Origin: Brevundimonas sp.
GTDB lineage: Bacteria; Pseudomonadota; Alphaproteobacteria; Caulobacterales; Caulobacteraceae
Reading direction: 5' to 3'
Assembly (NCBI GenBank): GCA_020253595.1
Contig: JADCBH010000157.1
Span: 1 to 9,886, forward strand
Length of the DNA stretch: 9,886 nt
Made by a program: the position numbers and the translations under genes. Below the pieces are notes generated by a model, which ran no database searches, was not told where the DNA came from, and saw nothing but the letters and a program-made list of their open reading frames with translations. Positions 1 through 4,299 of the stretch are shown piece after piece. Each line of letters begins with the position of its first letter. The first letter of the stretch is position 1.

Positions 1-176
1 ACAACCCCCTGATGGACGTCGCCGAGCAGAAGGGCGCTGTCGTGCTGGGCGCCGACGTCTGGGAGCACGCCTATTATCTGAAGTACCAGAACCGCCGGGC
101 CGACTATCTGAAGGCCTTCTGGGAGGTGGTGAACTGGAACAAGGCCAACGCACTGTTCGCCGCCGCAACGGCGTGA
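1..176 (+). CDS. sodB: Superoxide dismutase (Fe/Mn family), C-terminal end, partial
   Basis: This is the last 57 codons of an iron/manganese superoxide dismutase, which converts superoxide to oxygen and hydrogen peroxide. The 5' part lies left of the window; the reading frame starts at base 3 and stops with TGA at 174-176. The visible segment carries the family signature DVWEHAYY, whose Asp and His (residues 18 and 22 of the fragment) are two of the metal ligands. It is followed by the typical tail YQNRRADYLKAFW and VVNW. The fragment closely resembles cytoplasmic Fe-type SodB of Proteobacteria. The residues that separate Fe from Mn specificity are not in view, so the symbol is likely but not certain. 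A hairpin lies 15 nt after the stop. Confidence 0.93.
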   Translation, partial: NPLMDVAEQKGAVVLGADVWEHAYYLKYQNRRADYLKAFWEVVNWNKANALFAAATA

Positions 177-190
177 TCGTCTGACCAAGC

Positions 191-224
191 GGGCGGGTCG
201 TCGCGAAAGCTTCACGACCCGCCC
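191..224 (+). terminator. Inverted repeat after sodB, possible terminator
   Basis: An 11-bp perfect inverted repeat (GGGCGGGTCGT at 191-201, ACGACCCGCCC at 214-224) encloses a 12-nt loop just after the superoxide dismutase stop. It is GC-rich and well placed for transcript termination or 3' stabilisation. No T-run follows it, so intrinsic termination is uncertain. Confidence 0.5.
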
Positions 225-286
225 CACTGGTGCCCGCATCGGCTGCGCCTATCTGACCTCAGCCGCTCCGATCCGCCGAGGTTCCC

Positions 287-1228
287 ATGTCCCCCATGTT
301 CAAGATTTCCGCTGCTGCGCTCCTTCTGTCCGGCGTCATCGCTGCGGCCGGCTGCTCGCAGCCCGCAGAGACCACGGAACCGGCATCGGCCGAGGCACCC
401 GCCGCCAGTCCCGATGTGACCCGCTTCCGCGTCGGATCGCTGGAACTGATCGCGCTTCGCGACGGCGGCATGACTGGCATGCCCAATGACAATACCGTCC
501 TGGCCGTGGACCGCACGCCGGAAGAGGTGGCGGCGCTCCTGACCGCCAACGGTCTTCCGGGCGACACCTTCGACCTGTCGATCCAGCCCCTGCTGGTGCG
601 CGACGGCGAGCGACTGGTCCTGATCGACGCGGGCGGAGGCGCGTCGATGGGAGCCAATGCCGGACGGCTCGTCGCCTCGCTGGAGGCTGCCGGCGTCACG
701 CCCGACCAGATCACCGATGTCCTGATCTCGCACGGTCACGGCGACCACGTGGCGGGTCTGGTCGACGGTTCGGGCACCCTGACCTTCCCCAACGCGACCA
801 TCCGGCTGACCGCCAACGAATGGACGGCCATCCAGGGCGATGCCCAGTTGGCGGCGCTGGTCACCGCGATCACGCCCAAGGTCGAGACCTTCGCTCCCGG
901 GGCCCAGATCACGACGGGGATCAAGGCCTATGCCATCGACGGCCATACGCCCGGCCACACGGGCTATGAGATCGGCTCGGGCGACGAGCGGCTGCTCTAT
1001 ATCGGTGACGCCATGCACCATCAGGTCGTTTCTGTGCAGCAGCCGACCTGGACCATCGCCTTCGACGGTGACGAGGCGACGGCCGAGGCCAGTCGACAAG
1101 CCCTGCTCAGCCGCGCGGCGTCAGAGAACCTGCTGATCTACGCCGTCCACTTCCCCTATCCGGGCCTGGGCCGCATCCAGCGGAACGAGGACACCTTCAT
1201 CTGGGTGCCCGAGACGCCGGCGTCCTGA
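287..1228 (+). CDS. Metallo-beta-lactamase-fold hydrolase, predicted lipoprotein
   Basis: A 313-residue protein. The N-terminus has a hydrophobic signal segment ending in AAAGC, so Cys23 is a plausible lipidation site. This suggests a membrane-anchored periplasmic protein, although the residue at position -3 of the lipobox is Ala rather than the preferred Leu. A low-complexity Ala/Pro/Glu linker (about 24-42) leads to the MBL domain (about 45-300). The zinc-site set looks complete: HGHGDH at 149-154, His224 in HTPGH, Asp241 in YIGDAMHH and a late His288. The order and spacing resemble the broad MBL hydrolase group that includes N-acyl homoserine lactonases and related esterases and lactonases. 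The substrate cannot be read from the sequence. ATG 287 is chosen over ATG 296 because GAGG at 278-281 is 5 nt upstream of the former. The gene is separated from sodB by a hairpin and ends before its own terminator, so it is probably monocistronic. Confidence 0.9.
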   Translation: MSPMFKISAAALLLSGVIAAAGCSQPAETTEPASAEAPAASPDVTRFRVGSLELIALRDGGMTGMPNDNTVLAVDRTPEEVAALLTANGLPGDTFDLSIQPLLVRDGERLVLIDAGGGASMGANAGRLVASLEAAGVTPDQITDVLISHGHGDHVAGLVDGSGTLTFPNATIRLTANEWTAIQGDAQLAALVTAITPKVETFAPGAQITTGIKAYAIDGHTPGHTGYEIGSGDERLLYIGDAMHHQVVSVQQPTWTIAFDGDEATAEASRQALLSRAASENLLIYAVHFPYPGLGRIQRNEDTFIWVPETPAS

Positions 1229-1242
1229 ACGGGCCTGCTGGC

Positions 1243-1271
1243 TTGACCTGAGGGGGGCGGGCCGTCATAAG
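1243..1271 (+). promoter_or_regulatory. Weak candidate sigma-70-type promoter for rpsD
   Basis: TTGACC at 1243-1248 is followed after 17 nt by CATAAG at 1266-1271, which match the -35 and -10 consensus at 5/6 and 4/6 positions. The -10 falls in the loop of the preceding terminator, so the promoter and terminator would overlap. rpsD needs a promoter in the 1229-1395 gap and this is the best match I could see by eye. It is an inference only. Confidence 0.22.
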
Positions 1272-1280
1272 GCCCGCTTT
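1257..1280 (+). terminator. Intrinsic terminator of the MBL lipoprotein gene
   Basis: A 7-bp perfect stem (GCGGGCC at 1257-1263, GGCCCGC at 1271-1277) with a 7-nt loop and a short TTT tail lies 28 nt after the stop of the MBL gene. The T-run is short (TTT then CCC), so termination may be moderate. Confidence 0.65.
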
Positions 1281-1289
1281 CCCGCGCCG

Positions 1290-1374
1290 GGCCCTGTCCG
1301 TCGCGTGAAATCCACTACGGACGATGCGTGAACCGCCGTTGAGATCGTCTCTCCATCTGGGGAGGGACCGGGCC
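1290..1374 (+). other. Potentially structured 5' leader of rpsD
   Basis: The untranslated region ahead of rpsD can fold. Bases 1290-1299 (GGCCCTGTCC) pair with 1365-1374 (GGACCGGGCC) at 9 of 10 positions. Inside, CTCTCC at 1349-1354 pairs with GGGGAG at 1359-1364 around a 4-nt loop. GTCCGT (1296-1301) can alternatively pair with ACGGAC (1317-1322), competing with the outer stem. S4 is a known translational autoregulator in other bacteria (the alpha operon of E. coli, the rpsD leader of Bacillus). A regulatory role here is inferred, and GC-rich DNA forms such pairs easily by chance. Confidence 0.25.
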
Positions 1375-1395
1375 GCATCAACATAGAGAAGCACA

Positions 1396-2013
1396 ATGTC
1401 CAAGCGCCACAGCGCCAAGTACAAGATCGACCGCGCCATGGGTGAAAACCTGTGGGGTCGCTCCAAGTCCCCCGTCAACAAGCGCAGCTACGGCCCCGGC
1501 CAGCACGGTCAGCGCCGCAAGTCGAAAGTCTCGGACTTCGGCCTGCAGCTCAAGGCCAAGCAGAAGCTGAAGGGCTACTACGGCAACATCACCGAGAAGC
1601 AGTTTTCGGCGACCTACGACGAGGCGACGCGCCGCAAGGGCAACGCCTCGGAGAACCTGATCGGTCTGCTGGAATCGCGCCTGGACGCCATCGTCTACCG
1701 CGCCAAGTTCGTCCCGACCGTCTGGGCCGCGCGCCAGTTCGTCAGCCACGGCCACGTGACCGTCGACGGCAAGAAGGTCGACATCGGCTCCTACCGGGTC
1801 AAGCCGGGCCAGGTGATCGAGGTCAAGGAAAAGTCCCGCAACATGGCTCTGGTGCTCGAAGCCCAGCAGTCGTCGGAGCGCGACGTCCCCGACTACCTCG
1901 AGCTGGGCGACCGCGGCTTCTCGGTGCGCTACGTCCGCGTGCCGGAACTGGCCGACGTGCCGTACCCGGTGAAGATGGAGCCGAACCTGGTCGTGGAATA
2001 CTACTCCTCATAA
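1396..2013 (+). CDS. rpsD: 30S ribosomal protein S4
   Basis: A 205-residue small-subunit protein that binds 16S rRNA early in 30S assembly, at full length for the bacterial family. The N-terminus MSKRHSAKYKIDR, followed by GENLWGR and RSYGPGQHGQRRK, is characteristic of alphaproteobacterial S4. The four zinc-binding cysteines of the C+ form are absent, so this is the zinc-independent type. The S4 RNA-binding domain spans about 95-160 (ESRLDAIVYR, QFVSHGHVTVDG, and GSYRVKPGQVIEVKEKS). The C-terminus ends NLVVEYYSS, as is typical. GAGAAG at 1386-1391 sits 4 nt before the ATG. Unlike the E. coli alpha operon, the gene stands alone here, with a terminator on each side. Its well-conserved sequence and strong terminator suggest high expression. 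Confidence 0.99.
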   Translation: MSKRHSAKYKIDRAMGENLWGRSKSPVNKRSYGPGQHGQRRKSKVSDFGLQLKAKQKLKGYYGNITEKQFSATYDEATRRKGNASENLIGLLESRLDAIVYRAKFVPTVWAARQFVSHGHVTVDGKKVDIGSYRVKPGQVIEVKEKSRNMALVLEAQQSSERDVPDYLELGDRGFSVRYVRVPELADVPYPVKMEPNLVVEYYSS

Positions 2014-2065
2014 GGGCCCTGCCGCTCGGAACGCAGGTCCTCACGGCTTGATCGCAAGTTTGAAG

Positions 2066-2094
2066 AAGGCCCCGGAGAGATCCGGGGCCTTTTT
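2066..2094 (+). terminator. Strong rho-independent terminator of rpsD
   Basis: An 11-bp perfect stem (AAGGCCCCGGA at 2066-2076, TCCGGGGCCTT at 2081-2091) with a GAGA tetraloop runs into a five-T tract at 2090-2094. It lies 52 nt after the rpsD stop. This is a textbook intrinsic terminator and the clearest one in the window. Confidence 0.95.
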
Positions 2095-2130
2095 CGTTCC
2101 GCAACGGCTGGCCGTGGACCTTCGAAACGT

Positions 2131-2143
2131 CCGCTATGGGTGG
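2131..2143 (+). repeat. Short direct repeat CCGCTATGGGTGG, copy 1
   Basis: An exact 13-base string that recurs at 2506-2518. In this copy it is preceded by AACGT and followed by TTAGCTGACCT. A 13-base exact match is unlikely by chance in 600 bases. It probably marks copies of a degenerate intergenic repeat. Confidence 0.5.
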
Positions 2144-2153
2144 TTAGCTGACC

Positions 2154-2369
2154 TCAGCGAACGGTCCCAGTGACGCAATCAGGCCTCGTCGCATCGCGTG
2201 AGCAAGGCAAGTCGCAGTGAGAAGAGTTCTTGCAGGCCTGATTGGCCGCCGCTCCCCCCACGCCAGCCCAGTCAACCGAGTGGCCAGCACAAGCAGCGAG
2301 CAGCCCAGGAAGAAAAATGATAGCAAAGAGTATCTTGCAGGATTTCGAAAGCCTCGAACCAGCAGCCAT
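2154..2369 (-). CDS. Candidate small Cys-rich lipoprotein, 71 aa (uncertain)
   Basis: A 71-residue minus-strand frame with a convincing lipoprotein-type start: basic residues (SRLSKSCK), a hydrophobic run (ILFAIIFLPGLLAA) and Cys27 within LAAC. The predicted mature part is only about 45 residues and contains four more cysteines (QACK, SHCDLPC, DCV), which could form disulfides in the periplasm. The best ribosome-binding candidate (GGAAG) lies directly against the ATG, which is poorly spaced. Codon third positions are less GC-rich than in neighbouring genes, suggesting either a rapidly evolving or foreign gene, or no gene. It overlaps a rival plus-strand small ORF at 2317-2448. No family is recognised. 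Confidence 0.33.
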   Translation of the reverse strand: MAAGSRLSKSCKILFAIIFLPGLLAACAGHSVDWAGVGGAAANQACKNSSHCDLPCSRDATRPDCVTGTVR

Positions 2370-2448
2370 CTTCCATCACCTTCGGGACATGAAGACGCAG
2401 TATTTGCTCGATCGGCTAATGTCGCAAGGGGTCGAAAGCGGTCGTTAG
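2317..2448 (+). CDS. Candidate 43-aa small ORF (uncertain)
   Basis: A 43-residue frame starting at an ATG with a well-placed AGGAAG (2307-2312, 4 nt spacing). The peptide has an amphipathic, helix-like composition (SILQDFESLEPAAIFHHLRD, then KTQYLLDRLMSQ) with no membrane segment. It overlaps, on the opposite strand, the signal-peptide region of the small lipoprotein candidate, so at most one of the two is likely to be real. It could also be the remnant of an eroded gene. Confidence 0.22.
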   Translation: MIAKSILQDFESLEPAAIFHHLRDMKTQYLLDRLMSQGVESGR

Positions 2449-2505
2449 AGCCCCTGCCGAAAGCGGACCTAGTAGACCCTTCCGCACAACGGACCTAACG
2501 AACCG

Positions 2506-2518
2506 CCGCTATGGGTGG
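2506..2518 (+). repeat. Short direct repeat CCGCTATGGGTGG, copy 2
   Basis: The second exact copy of the 13-base string at 2131-2143. Just upstream is a cluster of CGAAAGCGG and CGGACCT motifs (2433-2496), which look like further pieces of the same repeat family in varied order. Confidence 0.5.
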
Positions 2519-2628
2519 GAAGAGGACACACCAGTGGTCCCACCATCGGCAGCGAGGCCGCTTGAGCTTGGGCGAGCCAACTCTTAGGCCGCGGCAATTG
2601 CTGACGCTGAAGATAGAGCCCGCAGGTA

Positions 2629-2663
2629 CCGTCGCGAACAGGATCATCGCCTGTTCGCGACGG
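2629..2663. repeat. Perfect 14-bp inverted repeat near the 3' end of phoD
   Basis: CCGTCGCGAACAGG (2629-2642) and CCTGTTCGCGACGG (2650-2663) form a mismatch-free 14-bp stem with a 7-nt loop. It lies 37 nt beyond the phoD stop on the minus strand and is well placed to end or protect the receptor-phoD transcript. Neither strand has a T-run after the stem. GAACAGG occurs a third time at 2669-2675 and could pair alternatively with 2650-2656. Confidence 0.7.
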
Positions 2664-2700
2664 GGCCGGAACAGGCATGGGAGGCTCGTTGGTTACTGGG

Positions 2701-4257
2701 TCAGGAAGGGATAGCCAATGGGGAGCGCGGTTCTACAGTGAAAGCGGCCAATCGGGACAGTTGACCGGATCGGTCGCTGACCTTGTCCACTTTCATGATG
2801 TCAGTCCGCCATTCCCTGGGCGTCACATTGAACACCTGATAGCCGCGCTGGCCGTTCGCGAAGAAGACATTCGGGTTCCGCGCAATGACCTCGCGGAAGT
2901 CCGCCCCCCTGATCTTTATGTCACGACCGTCGCCAAGGGACGAGATCGAGGTGCAGACGAATTCGACAGCCATCTGATCCCGGTCCGGTTCCTCGTCCCG
3001 GGCAGGAAGGTATCCGACGATGTTTTGGTGAACATCGCCCGTCGCGATGATGGCATTGGGAATCTGCTTGTTACGGATCGCCTCGACAAGCCGACGTCGC
3101 GAGGCCGGATATCCAGACCACGAGTCACTGGCCACGACATCAGGCGCGTCCAGCGTGGCGCGGCGATCAAAGGGCATCACCACAACCTGCTGAGCCAGCA
3201 GATTCCAGCCGAACCGGTTGTCGAGCCCGTCCTCCACCCAGTGATGTTGGGCATCCCCCAGCAGCGTGCCATTCGCCAAAAGCCCGGCATCGCGGCAGTG
3301 ACGCCCGTTGTCGCTCGTACAGATCTGGTCATCCCGATACTGGCGGGTGTCCAATAGGTGGACGCGCAGCAGACCGCCAAAGTCGAGCCGACGAAACATC
3401 TGGATGCCATGCGGCGTCGGGCGCTGTGCCCGGCGCACGGGCAGGTTCTCGTACCAGGCCCGCATGGCAGCGTACCGCCGAATGAGGAACATCGCCGGAT
3501 CCGTGCCATCCTGATCGTAAGGCCCGGCCCAGTTGTTGTCGACCTCGTGATCGTCATAGGTCATCAGGAAGGCCGCCGAGGCGTGGGCTGCCTGCAGGTC
3601 CGGGTCGAGCTTGTATTGAGCGTAACGTCGCCGGTAGGAGTCGATGTCCACGGGTTCCGCATCGAGATGCTCGCGGATCATCGGGATCTCGGTCCTGCGA
3701 CCCTGCGCACCTTCATACAGGTAGTCGCCATAGTGGAAGATGGCGTCGAGGCCTTCGGCGGCCATGTATTTGTAGGCCGTGAAATAGCCGTGCTCATAGT
3801 TCTGGCAGCCAGCGGCACCGATCCGCAGTCGCTCTGCCGCGACGCCGCCAGCCGGGGCCGTCCGGACGGTCCCGGTCGTGCTGGCATGACCATCAATGCG
3901 GAACCGGTACCAGTATTGCCGCGCCGGGCTGAGCCCCTCGACATCGACATGGACGCTGTGGCCCCACTCGGGCACTGCCGGGGCCGTGCCCCGTTGCACG
4001 ACGGACCGGAAGCCTTCGTCGTCCGCTAGTTCCCAGACGACCTCATAGATGGCCGGCGGCATGCCATAGCCCGGCTCGAGCGGCCGAGGGGCCAGTCGGG
4101 TCCACAGGACGAAGCCGTCCGGCCACGGATCACCGGACGCAACCCCCAGCGTGAAGGGGTTGTCCGTCAGAGGCTCGGCGAAGGCCAGGGCACTGGTGAC
4201 GGGAGCAAACCCGAGAGCCCCCAGGCCCCCGACAACGAGACGTCGATCGATGCGCAT
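2701..4257 (-). CDS. phoD: PhoD-family alkaline phosphatase/phosphodiesterase, exported
   Basis: A 518-residue secreted phosphoesterase that hydrolyses phosphate mono- or diesters outside the cytoplasm. The N-terminus has a Tat-like signal (RIDRRLVVGG, hydrophobic stretch, ALAFA near residue 27), expected because PhoD binds its metals before export. The PhoD N-terminal domain (about 33-133) opens with NPFTLGVASGDPWPDGFVLW, a hallmark of the family. The metallophosphoesterase domain (about 145-485) shows AAGCQNYEHG (Cys151, matching the iron-ligand Cys of PhoD), HYGDYLYEG (175-183), TYDDHEVDNNW (233-243) and ATGDVHQN (405-412). All expected metal-site motifs are present and the length is normal. 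GAAGG at 4265-4269 is 7 nt before the ATG. The gene follows the TonB-dependent receptor gene by 42 nt on the same strand, so the two are probably co-transcribed. Exact substrate preference (mono- or diester) is not readable. Confidence 0.95.
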   Translation of the reverse strand: MRIDRRLVVGGLGALGFAPVTSALAFAEPLTDNPFTLGVASGDPWPDGFVLWTRLAPRPLEPGYGMPPAIYEVVWELADDEGFRSVVQRGTAPAVPEWGHSVHVDVEGLSPARQYWYRFRIDGHASTTGTVRTAPAGGVAAERLRIGAAGCQNYEHGYFTAYKYMAAEGLDAIFHYGDYLYEGAQGRRTEIPMIREHLDAEPVDIDSYRRRYAQYKLDPDLQAAHASAAFLMTYDDHEVDNNWAGPYDQDGTDPAMFLIRRYAAMRAWYENLPVRRAQRPTPHGIQMFRRLDFGGLLRVHLLDTRQYRDDQICTSDNGRHCRDAGLLANGTLLGDAQHHWVEDGLDNRFGWNLLAQQVVVMPFDRRATLDAPDVVASDSWSGYPASRRRLVEAIRNKQIPNAIIATGDVHQNIVGYLPARDEEPDRDQMAVEFVCTSISSLGDGRDIKIRGADFREVIARNPNVFFANGQRGYQVFNVTPREWRTDIMKVDKVSDRSGQLSRLAAFTVEPRSPLAIPS

Positions 4258-4299
4258 GCCGATGCCTTCATTGTTCGCCAGACGGGCTCTGGCCGGGCC

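Larger units (their letters stand above)
2095..2700. other. Gene-poor interval between rpsD and phoD with eroded repeats
   Basis: About 600 bases without a convincing full-length gene. Short motifs recur: CCGCTATGGGTGG at 2131-2143 and 2506-2518; CGAAAGCGG at 2433-2441 and 2458-2466; CGGACCT at 2464-2470 and 2490-2496. Base composition is more mixed, with more A/T than in the neighbouring genes. The pattern suggests an old intergenic repeat family or degraded sequence. I recall similar strings (CCGCTATGGGT, GAAAGCGGAC) in intergenic DNA of related alphaproteobacteria but cannot verify this here. Two small ORF candidates and one strong hairpin inside it are listed separately. Confidence 0.6.

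Noticed and set aside
212..1099. Long minus-strand open frame over the MBL gene
   Set aside because: Arg/Gly/Asp-rich without recognisable motifs, and fully explained as the shadow of the MBL frame, which has a complete zinc site.
2629..2663. Calling the 14-bp hairpin an intrinsic terminator
   Set aside because: There is no T-run on either strand after the stem, so it is listed as an inverted repeat only.
2469..2678. Minus-strand 69-codon frame after phoD
   Set aside because: Composition is Pro/Leu/Gly-rich without signal, motif or ribosome-binding site, and it spans the repeat and hairpin region.
2677..4029. Plus-strand open frames across phoD
   Set aside because: They are antisense to a full-length, motif-complete PhoD and show no family features.
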